Below are positions 50,994-59,513 of a stretch of DNA of 64,000 nt, piece by piece; the first letter of the stretch is position 1; the number at the start of each line of letters is the position of its first letter. The notes beneath the pieces were generated by a model. That model did not search any database, had not been told where the DNA came from, and worked only from the letters and a program-made list of their open reading frames with translations. The translations under genes were made by a program, and so were the position numbers. The DNA is taken from the NCBI RefSeq assembly GCF_027922185.1, contig NZ_BSFE01000002.1, positions 248,001 to 312,000 on the forward strand, read 5' to 3'. Source of the DNA: Maricaulis virginensis (GTDB lineage: Bacteria; Pseudomonadota; Alphaproteobacteria; Caulobacterales; Maricaulaceae).

Positions 50994-51598
50994 TGCTCGA
51001 TCCCGATAGCGTAAAGGGCTTTCTCGCTCCCGAGGAAGGCGCGGATCTCGCCGCCTGTGCACGCGAGGCCGGCCGGCTCGGGCCGGTGCTGGAGATCGGC
51101 AGCTATTGCGGCAAGTCGGCCCTCTATCTGGGACCGGCCGTGCGTGAGGCGGGCACGGTGCTGTTCACGCTCGACCATCATCGCGGTTCGGAAGAACACC
51201 AGAAGGGCGAAGAGTATCACGACCCCGACCTCTACAATGCCGAGCTGGGCGCGGTGGAAACACTGCCGGCCCTGCGCGAGACGCTGTTCCGCGCCGGCCT
51301 GGAAGACTGTGTGATCCCGGTCATCGGCAAGTCGGCGACGGTGGCTGCCCACTGGACCACGCCGCTGGGCATGGTCTTCATCGATGGCGGGCATTCCATG
51401 GAGGCGGCGCTGGCCGATTATCGCGGCTGGAGCGGACGCATCCTGCCGGGTGGATTGCTGGCCATTCACGACGTCTTCCCGAACCCGGAGGATGGCGGCC
51501 GTCCGCCCTACGAAATCTGGAAGCTGGCCTGTGCCTCCGGCCTGTTCGAACCGGTCAGGCGGACAGGAACGCTGGAAGTGCTTCGGCGTCTGGCCTGA
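50993..51598 (+). CDS. Class I SAM-dependent methyltransferase (Methyltransf_24-like)
   Basis: A 201-residue Rossmann-fold protein: VLEIGSYCGKSALYLGPAVREAGTVLFTLDHHRGSEEH (SAM-binding motif I and acidic loop), later GMVFIDGGHSMEAALADYRGW and GGLLAIHDVFPNP. The DxxH-rich pattern resembles small-molecule/sugar O-methyltransferases of the Methyltransf_24 type. Coupled to the lipoprotein gene, and converges on the toroid operon, its frame overlapping the end of that gene. Confidence 0.82.
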   Translation: MLDPDSVKGFLAPEEGADLAACAREAGRLGPVLEIGSYCGKSALYLGPAVREAGTVLFTLDHHRGSEEHQKGEEYHDPDLYNAELGAVETLPALRETLFRAGLEDCVIPVIGKSATVAAHWTTPLGMVFIDGGHSMEAALADYRGWSGRILPGGLLAIHDVFPNPEDGGRPPYEIWKLACASGLFEPVRRTGTLEVLRRLA

Positions 51599-52652
51599 CC
51601 GGATATTCCACCACCCAGTTGCGCACCAGCAGGCCGGAGCCCGGAGTGAGGCCGTCCAGCGCGTCGGCCGCCATGATCAGCGCGCCGGCAGTCCAGCTGG
51701 GGCGCTCGTAGGGCCAGACGACTTCCTCGACGAATTGCCAGCCCATCCAGTAACCGCCGGACCTGGCTTTCAGCGGCGCGAGATCGGCGATCAGCGTGCG
51801 GGCCTGGTCGCGCTTGCCGGCGGCGAGGCAGGCCAGGGCCAGCTCGGCGGTTTCGGCCGCCGTGACCCAGGGCTCGTCCGAAACGCAGCGGCAGCCCAGC
51901 CCCGGCTTCACGAAGTCCGTCCAGCGGGCATAGAGACGCGCGCGGGCGGCCTCGCCGGTCAGCACACCGGCCAGAACCGGATAATACCAGTCCATCGCAT
52001 AGCGGCGGCGATCCGTACCCTTGCGGTCGAAGCGGGCATCATTCTCGCGCAGCACTGCGCCCAGCTTGCGCCGGGCCTGGGCCCAGTGATCGACGGGGGC
52101 CTCCATCAGGCGGCCCATCAGGATGGCGCATTCCAGCGATTTGTAGAGCGAGGCATTGCCGGCGCGCAGCGAGTCGATCGTCTCCAGCGGCTCGTCGCCA
52201 TCGCGGGCACGCCAGACGATATCGCCCTGCAGGGTCTGGTGGGCGAGGATGAAGTCCATCGCGCGCTGCACCATCGGCCAGTAGCGCGGCAGGTCCGACA
52301 GGGCGCCCAGCGCGAGCAGGGAGCGCAGCACGGTGACGGCGGCATAGCCGGTGAAGTTCGTGTCGCGGGCGGTGTCCGGCGTGCCGGGGACGAGATGGCG
52401 ATTGGTGTCGTCCAGCGGCACCGAGGCCCCCAGATCGCCGGTCCAGCCGCCATCGGCCTCCTGGCGTTCGGCGAGATGGTCGAGGGCGCGGCGCGCGGCC
52501 GTTTCCCGGCCGGCGATGGCCAGCCCCATGGCGCCTTCGCCATGATTCCAGGCATCCCAGATACCTGCCTCGATCCAGGGAATGTCGCCGCCGGGGCGCT
52601 GCAGCGCCTCGATGTGACGGGCACAGGCGCGGATGTCGACCAGGCCCGCCAT
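51555..52652 (-). CDS. Alpha/alpha-toroid protein, prenyltransferase/terpene-cyclase-like
   Basis: A 365-residue protein with repeated W-x-G/D-rich helical hairpins: ADGGWTGDLGASVPLDDTN, GYAAVTVLRSLLALG, MDFILAHQTLQGDIVW, SDEPWVTAAETAELALACLA, SGGYWMGWQFVEEVVWPYERPSWTAGALIMAADAL. This is the (alpha/alpha)6 barrel of the prenyltransferase/squalene-cyclase clan. No DxDD or other cyclase acid motif is clear, so it could be a glycan- or lipid-related enzyme. It overlaps the upstream methyltransferase gene (ATGA) and forms a three-gene unit with it and a glycosyltransferase. Confidence 0.75.
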   Translation of the reverse strand: MAGLVDIRACARHIEALQRPGGDIPWIEAGIWDAWNHGEGAMGLAIAGRETAARRALDHLAERQEADGGWTGDLGASVPLDDTNRHLVPGTPDTARDTNFTGYAAVTVLRSLLALGALSDLPRYWPMVQRAMDFILAHQTLQGDIVWRARDGDEPLETIDSLRAGNASLYKSLECAILMGRLMEAPVDHWAQARRKLGAVLRENDARFDRKGTDRRRYAMDWYYPVLAGVLTGEAARARLYARWTDFVKPGLGCRCVSDEPWVTAAETAELALACLAAGKRDQARTLIADLAPLKARSGGYWMGWQFVEEVVWPYERPSWTAGALIMAADALDGLTPGSGLLVRNWVVEYPVRPDAEALPAFLSA

Positions 52653-53371
52653 CACGCCGTCTTCCGGAAATACATCACGACCGACTTGCCCATCACCGGG
52701 TCGAGCAAAGCTTCCATCGCCCGCGTCAGCCGGGGCCGGTCCAGCAGGTCCCACTCCAGGAATTTGCGGTAGATGCGGACCAGCGTGCTGGTCTCGCGGC
52801 CGTCCCACAGCGCGCATTGCAGCCACCAATAGGGGCTGTGCAGGCTGTGCGCCCAGTGCCGCAGATAGCGCCGGAAGCCGTGTTTCTCGACCTGGGCCTT
52901 CAGCGCGTCCGGCCGGAAGATGCGCACATGGCCGCCCGGTGTGCGCGGATAGCCCGGCGCCAGCCACCAGCAGATCGCCTCCGGCCAGTAGCGTGGTACC
53001 GAGGCGACGAAAATGCCGCCGGGTTTCAGAAGGCGCGAAATCTCCGACAGGAAGCGGTCCGGATCGGGCACGTGTTCGAGGACTTCGGAACAGATGATCC
53101 GGTCGAAACTCCTGTCGGGGAAGGGCAGGGCCTCCCCGTTGGCGGTCGCCAGCACGGCATGGCGCAGCGGCGAGGCCGGTTCGGGCGGCGGCAGTTCGAA
53201 GAATTTGTCGAGCGCGATGACGACATCGTCATGGCACAGGTCCACGCCCACGGCGGTGACCGGCGTCTTGTCCCAGTAGAGGCCGTGCAGGTGGCGCCCC
53301 TGGCCGCAGCCAAGGTCGAGCACGCGCTGGCCTGCATCCAGGTCAAGCGCTTCGAGGCGGACAGTCAGCAT
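52652..53371 (-). CDS. Class I SAM-dependent methyltransferase
   Basis: A 239-residue methyltransferase: RVLDLGCGQGRHLHGLYWD (motif I), VGVDLCHDDVVIALDKF (motif II), DRIICSEVLEHVPDPDRFLSEISRLLKPGGIFVASVPRYWPE (motifs III-IV). The later part carries a FRRYLRHWAHSLHSPYWWLQCALWDG segment rich in aromatic residues, often seen in lipid or polyisoprenoid methylators. It overlaps both neighbours: the GT4 end upstream and the toroid gene downstream. Confidence 0.9.
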   Translation of the reverse strand: MLTVRLEALDLDAGQRVLDLGCGQGRHLHGLYWDKTPVTAVGVDLCHDDVVIALDKFFELPPPEPASPLRHAVLATANGEALPFPDRSFDRIICSEVLEHVPDPDRFLSEISRLLKPGGIFVASVPRYWPEAICWWLAPGYPRTPGGHVRIFRPDALKAQVEKHGFRRYLRHWAHSLHSPYWWLQCALWDGRETSTLVRIYRKFLEWDLLDRPRLTRAMEALLDPVMGKSVVMYFRKTA

Positions 53372-54669
53372 GCGCGGGCTTTCCCCCGTTCGGCGAGCGC
53401 TTCGGCATAGAGCCGCGAGGCGGCCAGGGCGTGGGACGACCAGTTGAACTCGGTGCGAGCGCGGGCACTGGCCCGCTCGCCCAGCTGTGCCGCTTCGGCG
53501 GGCGCATCCAGCAGGCGGGCGAGATTGGCGGCCATCGCCTCGGCATCGCCGGCCGGCGAGACGAGACCGGCATCGCCGACCACTTCGGGCAGGGCACCGC
53601 CATCGCTGGAAACCACAGCCGCGCCGCAGGCCATGGCTTCCGCGGCTGGAAAGCCGAAGCCTTCGAACCGCGCCGGGCAGGCGACGATGTGGGCGCGGCG
53701 ATAGAGGTCCGCGATCTCCTCGCGGGTGAGGTCGCTGGAAGTCGAGACGCGTTGCGACAGGCCGTGTGCGGCCAGCCGGCGCTTGGCCGGTCCGTCGCGC
53801 AGCTGGCCGACAATGTGAAGCCGGGCCTTGGGCCGTGCGGCTGCGACCCGTGCAAGTGCATCGATCAGCACGTCCAGGCCCTTGATCGGCACGTCGGCAC
53901 TGGCCGTTGTCACGATCAGCCCGGTCTCGCGCGGAATGGACGGATCCGGCCGGAAGACGTCGTGGTCGATACCGTTATAGGCGACGCGCACGCGGTCCGG
54001 GGCGACGCCATAGCGTTCGGCATGGGTGTCGCGCGCGGCTTCGGAGACGGCGAGATGCCGCTGCAGGCGGCGCGCGGTGCGGGCCTGCATCCCGACAAAC
54101 CGGTACCAGCGCCGGGTCAGCAGCGCCTTCCACCAGGCATCGCTGGCGGCGAGGGCGTAGTCGTGATCGATCGCGATGGGGTGGTGCAGGGTGGTGATCA
54201 CCGGCAGGCGGCGCTCGATCCGCAGGAAGGGTGTCGAGAGCGTCTGGTTGTCGTGCACGACATCGTATTCGCCGGCATTGCCGGCGAGATAGCGCTCGAG
54301 GCGGCGGCCGAAGGCATAGAGCTCGCCGAAGGCGCCGGAATTGTGCGCCAGCCATTCCGACAGATCGGCCCAGGAGGCCAGATGCTTCGCACGCAGCGCC
54401 ATGAAGGCATTGTCTTCGGCAAACAGGTCGAGCGAGGGCAGGCGCACCAGATCGATGCCGGGATCGAGTTCGGGATAGGGCGGGCCGGAGGCGACGGTGA
54501 CCTTGTGGCCCAGCGCGGCCAGCCAGCGCGTCAGCTCGCGGATATAGACGCCCTGGCCGCCGACATGCGGGTGCGAGCGATAGCCGGTGACGAGCACACG
54601 CAGCGGCCGGACGGGATCCGCGTCCGGTGTGTCTTCCAGCTGTGTGGAAACAAGGGTATCTCGGCCCAT
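53365..54669 (-). CDS. Family 4 glycosyltransferase (GT-B)
   Basis: A 434-residue GT-B enzyme. N-terminal acceptor domain starts LRVLVTGYRSHPHVGGQGVYIRELTRWLAALGHKVTVA; the donor domain has GLIVTTASADVPIKGLDVLIDALARV, and the nucleotide-sugar motif CPARFEGFGFPAAEAMACGAAVV (EGFG...E). The start at 54669 (MGRDTLVSTQ) is preferred to an extension at 54801 that enters the divergent MFS gene. Leader of the GT-methyltransferase-toroid operon; acceptor unknown, a lipid-linked glycan is plausible. Confidence 0.92.
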   Translation of the reverse strand: MGRDTLVSTQLEDTPDADPVRPLRVLVTGYRSHPHVGGQGVYIRELTRWLAALGHKVTVASGPPYPELDPGIDLVRLPSLDLFAEDNAFMALRAKHLASWADLSEWLAHNSGAFGELYAFGRRLERYLAGNAGEYDVVHDNQTLSTPFLRIERRLPVITTLHHPIAIDHDYALAASDAWWKALLTRRWYRFVGMQARTARRLQRHLAVSEAARDTHAERYGVAPDRVRVAYNGIDHDVFRPDPSIPRETGLIVTTASADVPIKGLDVLIDALARVAAARPKARLHIVGQLRDGPAKRRLAAHGLSQRVSTSSDLTREEIADLYRRAHIVACPARFEGFGFPAAEAMACGAAVVSSDGGALPEVVGDAGLVSPAGDAEAMAANLARLLDAPAEAAQLGERASARARTEFNWSSHALAASRLYAEALAERGKARAC

Positions 54670-54790
54670 GACGCGTGATTCCGGCGGTGGTGTTCGAACC
54701 GCGAACCTATAGAAGTGAACATTGTTCGCCAAGCATGCCGTGCCAGCCTGCTGCATTGCAGGATCCGCAACGCCACGCCAGGAAGGCAAG

Positions 54791-55963
54791 ATGATCCGCA
54801 CGCCCGCATTCCGCTTTGCCGCCTATTACGGCGCCTTCTACCTGACACTGGGCTGTTTCCTGCCCTATTTCCCGCAATGGCTGGACGGGCGCGGACTGTC
54901 GCCGGAATGGATCGGCTGGATCGTGGCGGCCGGCATGGCCGGGCGCACACTGGTCTCGCCGGTGGGTGCGCGATGGTCGGATCGCGCGGTGCGCCGCCGC
55001 GATCCGATCCTGGTCTTTGCCATTGGCTGTGTCGTGGTGTTCGGGCTGCACGGCCCGTCATCCCTGCCCTGGGTGCTGCTGGTCCTGTCCTTCCTGTCCG
55101 GCGCGCTGCTGTTCGGACAGATCCCGGTGATCGATGCCTTCGCCATGCGCGCGGCGCGCGACGAGCGCTTCGCCTTCGGCCCGGTGCGGGCTTTCGGTTC
55201 GGCGATGTTCATCGTCGCCAATTTCTCGGCCGGCGCGCTGATCGACCGTTTCGGCACGGAGAGCATTCTCGCCTGGCTGATCCTGGGGGCGGGCCTGCTG
55301 GCACTGGCTGCGTCCTGGCTGCCCGAGGGGCGCCGGCCGGACACGCACAGCGCCGATCATGCCCGGCTGGGCCATATCCTGGTGATGCTGGGCGGCCCGC
55401 TGGGGATCGCCCTTCTGGCCTCGGCCATGGTGCAGGCGGGGCATGGCTTCTACTACGCGTTCTCCGCCAAGGCCTGGAGCGAGCAGGGGCTGTCGGGCAC
55501 CGCAATCGGCGCGCTGTGGGCGACGGGCGTTGCCGTCGAGATCGGCTTTCTCTGGCTGTCCGGGCGCGGTCTTCTGGGACGTGCAAGCCCGGCCATGCTG
55601 ATCGGGGCCGGGGCCGTCGCATCCATCCTGCGCTGGGGGCTGACCGCGTTTTCCCCGCCGCTCTGGGCGCTGTTTGCACTGCAATCCTTGCATGCGCTCA
55701 CCTTCGCCGCCACCTATGTCGGGTTCCTGCGGTTCGCGTCCGACCATGTTCCCGACGAACACGCGGCGCTGGCTCAGGCACTCAACTCGGCCCTGTCCGG
55801 CGGAGTTGTGATGGCCGCGGCCTCGGCGGTGTCGGGATATTTCTATGCCCGGATCGGCGCGGGCGGGTTTGCATTGATGGTGATTCCGGCCTTGTGTGGC
55901 CTGGCTGCCGCAGTTTTGCTGCACCGCTTCCAGGCACTCCCGCGGGCGGAGAAATTCGACTAG
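54791..55963 (+). CDS. MFS transporter (MFS_1_like/HcaT-LacY type)
   Basis: A 390-residue, twelve-helix permease. N-terminus AAYYGAFYLTLGCFLPYFPQWLDGRGLSPEWIGWIVAAGMAGR is typical of the MFS_1_like branch (3-phenylpropionate or nucleoside-type transporters). ATG 54791 has AGGAAGG upstream and is preferred to a TTG at 54722. It is divergent from the glycosyltransferase and is followed by the Mla operon. Confidence 0.9.
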   Translation: MIRTPAFRFAAYYGAFYLTLGCFLPYFPQWLDGRGLSPEWIGWIVAAGMAGRTLVSPVGARWSDRAVRRRDPILVFAIGCVVVFGLHGPSSLPWVLLVLSFLSGALLFGQIPVIDAFAMRAARDERFAFGPVRAFGSAMFIVANFSAGALIDRFGTESILAWLILGAGLLALAASWLPEGRRPDTHSADHARLGHILVMLGGPLGIALLASAMVQAGHGFYYAFSAKAWSEQGLSGTAIGALWATGVAVEIGFLWLSGRGLLGRASPAMLIGAGAVASILRWGLTAFSPPLWALFALQSLHALTFAATYVGFLRFASDHVPDEHAALAQALNSALSGGVVMAAASAVSGYFYARIGAGGFALMVIPALCGLAAAVLLHRFQALPRAEKFD

Positions 55964-55973
55964 GGTCAGGGGC

Positions 55974-57128
55974 ATGAGAGGAGAAACTGTCATCACTGCT
56001 GACCCGGCGGGCCTGACCGTCCGGGAGGACGGGGGACGCACCGTGCTGGCGCCGAGCGGCGACTGGCTGGTCGATACCGTCGGTGTGCAGGATGCCGCCA
56101 TTCGCGCCGTCGAGGAGAACAGCGAGCCGGGCGATATCGTCATCGACCTGGACGGGCTGGGCCGGATCGACACGGCCGGCGCCTATCTGCTCGGCCGGGC
56201 AACGCGGCGGTGCAGCGAGCCCGACGGCGACATTCACTATCGCGGCGATCATCCCACGGCCCGGCGGCTGATCGAGGAGGTACGCTCGCGCACCACGATC
56301 TGCCAGCCCGAACGCGAACCCGCCTTCGGCTTCATGGGTGCGATGGCGCGGATCGGGGCGGGCCTCGAGGCAGCCTGGCTGGAAGCGGTCAGCACGATGG
56401 CCTTCTTCGGCCGTACCGTGACAACGGGGCTTCGCATGGCGGCCCAGCCCTGGCGCTTCCGGCTGACACCGACGGTCTGGGCGATGGAAGAGGTGGGGGT
56501 GAATGCCCTGCCCATCATCGCCGTCCTGTCCTTCTTCATCGGCGCGGTCGTGGCCTATATGGGCGCCAACCTGCTGCGCAGTGTCGGCTTCTCGGTCTTT
56601 ACCGTGGAGCTTGTCGGTATCGCCGTTCTGCGTGAGTTCGGCGTGCTGATCACCGCGATCATGCTGGCCGGCCGTTCCGACAGTGCCTTCACTGCCTCGA
56701 TCGGGGCGATGAAGATGCAGCAGGAAATCGATGCCATGCGTGTGCTCGGCCTCGACCCCTACGAGGCACTGGTGATGCCGCGCGTGGTCGCCTGCGTACT
56801 GATGGCGCCGCTCCTGACTTTCGGGGCGATGATTTCCGGAATTTTTGGCGGCATGCTGGTCGCCTGGTCCGCCCAGGACATCTCGCCCACACTGTTCATC
56901 ACCCGCTTCCATTCGGAACTCGACTGGAGCCATTTCTGGGTCGGCATGTCCAAGGCGCCGGTCTTCGGGCTTGTCGTGGCGATCATCGGCTGCCGCCAGG
57001 GTATGGAAGTGCGCGGCGATGTGGAGTCGCTCGGGCGCCGGGTGACGGCATCCGTGGTGCAGTCGATCTTTGCCGTCATCGTGCTCGAGGCACTGTTCGC
57101 CATGATGTATCTGGAGCTGGGCATATGA
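55974..57128 (+). CDS. mlaE: Mla-type ABC permease with N-terminal STAS domain (MlaB-MlaE fusion)
   Basis: A 384-residue protein in which a STAS/MlaB-like domain (residues ~5-105; DIVIDLDGLGRIDTAGAYLLGRATRR) precedes the MlaE permease (residues ~120-384). The permease has ~5 helices with VELVGIAVLREFGVLITAIMLAGRSDSAFTASIGAMKMQQEIDAM and LVMPRVVACVLMAPLLTFGAMISG. In E. coli these are separate subunits; fusion is common in alphaproteobacteria. Acts in phospholipid transport between the membranes. It precedes mlaF with an ATGA overlap. Confidence 0.93.
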   Translation: MRGETVITADPAGLTVREDGGRTVLAPSGDWLVDTVGVQDAAIRAVEENSEPGDIVIDLDGLGRIDTAGAYLLGRATRRCSEPDGDIHYRGDHPTARRLIEEVRSRTTICQPEREPAFGFMGAMARIGAGLEAAWLEAVSTMAFFGRTVTTGLRMAAQPWRFRLTPTVWAMEEVGVNALPIIAVLSFFIGAVVAYMGANLLRSVGFSVFTVELVGIAVLREFGVLITAIMLAGRSDSAFTASIGAMKMQQEIDAMRVLGLDPYEALVMPRVVACVLMAPLLTFGAMISGIFGGMLVAWSAQDISPTLFITRFHSELDWSHFWVGMSKAPVFGLVVAIIGCRQGMEVRGDVESLGRRVTASVVQSIFAVIVLEALFAMMYLELGI

Positions 57129-57901
57129 GCGCGGAGGACATTCTCATCTCCGTGCGGGGCCTTCGTACCCAGTTCGGCGATCACGTGGTGCACGACGATC
57201 TCGACCTGGACATCCGCCGGGGCGAGATTCTCGGCGTGGTCGGCGGTTCGGGCACCGGCAAGACGGTGATGATGAACGCCATTCTCGGCCTCATGACGCC
57301 GGCAGCGGGCGAGATCCGGCTGAATGGCCGGCTGTTCAGCGAGATGAGCGCGGCCGAGCGGCGGCGCGTGGACAGCCGCTGGGGCGTGCTGTTCCAGAAC
57401 GGGGCCCTGTTCACCTCGCTCAACGTGCTGGAAAACGTCATGGCGCCGCTGCGCGAGCATGTCGACATGCCGATCTCCCTGATGGAGGAGATCGCCGGCA
57501 TGAAGATCGGCCTCGCCGGCCTGCAGCCGGAAGCCGCGACACGCTTCCCCGCGGAACTGTCCGGCGGCATGCGCAAGCGCGTCGCCCTGGCGCGGGCCCT
57601 GGCGCTGGATCCGGAAATCCTGTTTCTCGACGAGCCCACTGCGGGGCTCGATCCGATCGGTGCGGCCGCTTTCGACAGCCTGGTGCTGGAATTGTCGCGG
57701 GCGCTGGGCCTGACCATCATGATGATCACGCACGATCTCGACAGTCTCTACGCGATCTGCGACCGGGTGGCCGTACTCGCCGACAAGCGGGTGGAGGTTG
57801 TCGCTCCGCTCCGCGAACTGCTGGACCATCCGCATCCGTGGATCCAGGAATACTTCCACGGTCCGCGCGGCCGCGCCGCGCTGGCCGGAAAGGAGATTTA
57901 G
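57125..57901 (+). CDS. mlaF: Mla ABC ATPase
   Basis: A 258-residue ATP-binding subunit. Walker A GGSGTGKTVMMN, Q-loop LFQNGALFTSLNVLENVM, signature LSGGMRKRVALARALAL, Walker B EILFLDEPTAGLDPIGA and switch His in ITHDLDSLY. Drives lipid transport with MlaE and MlaD. Confidence 0.96.
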   Translation: MSAEDILISVRGLRTQFGDHVVHDDLDLDIRRGEILGVVGGSGTGKTVMMNAILGLMTPAAGEIRLNGRLFSEMSAAERRRVDSRWGVLFQNGALFTSLNVLENVMAPLREHVDMPISLMEEIAGMKIGLAGLQPEAATRFPAELSGGMRKRVALARALALDPEILFLDEPTAGLDPIGAAAFDSLVLELSRALGLTIMMITHDLDSLYAICDRVAVLADKRVEVVAPLRELLDHPHPWIQEYFHGPRGRAALAGKEI

Positions 57902-57903
57902 GC

Positions 57904-58854
57904 ATGGAAACCAAAGCCCATCACGCGCTGGTCGGCCTGTTCACCGTCCTGCTCGCCGCTGCTCTCGGCTTCTTCGCCCTCTGGCTGGGCAAGGTCTCCT
58001 TCGACGAGGATTATGCCCTCTACGACATTGTGTTCGACGGGCCTGTCCGCGGGCTGCGTGAAAGTGGCGAGGTGCGGTTCAACGGTATCCAGGTCGGCGA
58101 GGTGATCGAGCTGGAACTGGACGAGCAGAGCCGGGTCATCGCCCGGGTCCGCGTGCTCGCCCAGACGCCGGTCAGGGTGGACAGTTTCGCCCAGCTCGAA
58201 CCGCAGGGTCTGACCGGCCTGTCCTATATCCTGATCTCCGGCGGTTCGCCGAATGCCCAGCGCCTGCTCAGCCCGCCGGGCCGCCAGCCTCCGAAAATCT
58301 TCGCCCGGCGCGCCCAGCTGGAGGGGCTGTTCGAAGGCTCCGAAGATGTGCTGGACGCCGCCCAGACGGCGCTGTTCCGCCTGTCGGCCCTGCTCAGCGA
58401 GCAGAATGTCGACGAGGTGTCGGAAACCCTGTCCAACCTGCGCGCCCTGACCGAGCGGCTGAGTGCCGAGGATGCCCTGATCGCCGACATGCGCCAGGCG
58501 ATCGGCCGGATCGATACGGCGGCCGGCGACATCTCGGCCGCGGCCAGTTCGCTGGAGCGGTTCGGCACGACGGCCGAGCGCTTCCTGGTCAATGATCTGA
58601 CGCCGGCCGTCAACGAGACCACGCTGGCAGCCCAGGCGGTCAACCAGGCGGCCGTGAATACCGACACCATGATCCGCACGATCACGCCGCCGCTGGAAGA
58701 TTTTGCAGACAGCGGGCTGCAGGATCTCAACCGGGCTTCGTCCGACCTGCGCCGCCTGATCGCGACGCTCGAACGCATCGCCCTGGAAATCGAGAGCAAT
58801 CCCGGTGCCTTCGTCGCCGGCTCGCCCCGTGAAACCGTGGAGGTCCCGCAATGA
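57904..58854 (+). CDS. mlaD: MlaD, MCE-domain lipid-binding protein
   Basis: A 316-residue protein with an N-terminal transmembrane anchor (ALVGLFTVLLAAALGFFALWLG), one MCE domain (residues ~40-115; VFDGPVRGLRESGEVRFNGIQVGEVIEL and PQGLTGLSYILISGG), and a long helical C-terminal region (~150 residues; TERLSAEDALIADMRQAIG). It forms a hexameric lipid channel in the periplasm. The track extension at 57838 is rejected as it overlaps mlaF. Confidence 0.94.
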   Translation: METKAHHALVGLFTVLLAAALGFFALWLGKVSFDEDYALYDIVFDGPVRGLRESGEVRFNGIQVGEVIELELDEQSRVIARVRVLAQTPVRVDSFAQLEPQGLTGLSYILISGGSPNAQRLLSPPGRQPPKIFARRAQLEGLFEGSEDVLDAAQTALFRLSALLSEQNVDEVSETLSNLRALTERLSAEDALIADMRQAIGRIDTAAGDISAAASSLERFGTTAERFLVNDLTPAVNETTLAAQAVNQAAVNTDTMIRTITPPLEDFADSGLQDLNRASSDLRRLIATLERIALEIESNPGAFVAGSPRETVEVPQ

Positions 58855-59501
58855 GCGGAACACGTTTCCTGAAGCCGGCGCTGATCGCGCTGGGCCTGCT
58901 GCCGGTGGCAGCCTGTGTCTCGCTGCTGCCCGAGAGCGATCCGGTCTCGGTCTACCGCCTGTCCTCGCCGGAACCGCGCGAATGGAGCGGCAATAGCGAG
59001 AACTGGACGATCATCGAGATCGAGATGCCGCAGGCGCCGCGCGGCCTGTCCGGCGACCAGATCGCACTGGTCCGCGACGGACAGAGCCTGGCCTATGTCC
59101 ATGGCGCGCGCTGGATCGCACCGGCACCGGGCCTGCTGCAGAGCCTGGTGATCGACACGTTCAACGCCGATCAGGCGCGCCTGGCACCGGCCCGGCCGGA
59201 AGACGGGGTGCGGGCCGATTACGAGCTGCATCTCGATCTGCGCCAGTTCGAGGCGGACTATGATCATGGCGACAGTGCTGCGCCGACCGTCCATGTGCGC
59301 ATTGCAGCGCGGCTGGTGGCCGAACACGGCCGCCGCTTTGTCGGGGCGCGGGTGTTTTCCGCGGAACGCCGGGCGGCGGACAACCGGACCGGGGCCATCG
59401 TCGATGCCTTCGATGCGGCTGCGATCTCGATCAGCCGCGATATCGCCGGCTGGACCGCCATGGCGACGGAGATGCAGGACAGCGAAGCCGGCGGCGAATA
59501 G
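58851..59501 (+). CDS. ABC-type transport auxiliary lipoprotein (PqiC-like)
   Basis: A 216-residue lipoprotein (lipobox VAAC) of the PqiC/DUF330-type family, seen at the end of many Mla/Pqi operons. Segments VSVYRLSSPEPREW, IEMPQAPRGLSGDQIALVRDGQSLAYVHGARWIAPAPGLLQSLVIDTF and YELHLDLRQFEAD match the family. Probably helps the lipid tunnel contact the outer membrane. ATGA overlap with mlaD. Confidence 0.9.
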   Translation: MSGTRFLKPALIALGLLPVAACVSLLPESDPVSVYRLSSPEPREWSGNSENWTIIEIEMPQAPRGLSGDQIALVRDGQSLAYVHGARWIAPAPGLLQSLVIDTFNADQARLAPARPEDGVRADYELHLDLRQFEADYDHGDSAAPTVHVRIAARLVAEHGRRFVGARVFSAERRAADNRTGAIVDAFDAAAISISRDIAGWTAMATEMQDSEAGGE

Positions 59502-59513
59502 CCCCCGCCGGGG

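Noticed and set aside
54715..55977. Alternative long frame across the MFS gene
   Set aside because: Out of frame with the transporter and Arg/Pro/Gly-rich; the true gene has clear transmembrane helices.
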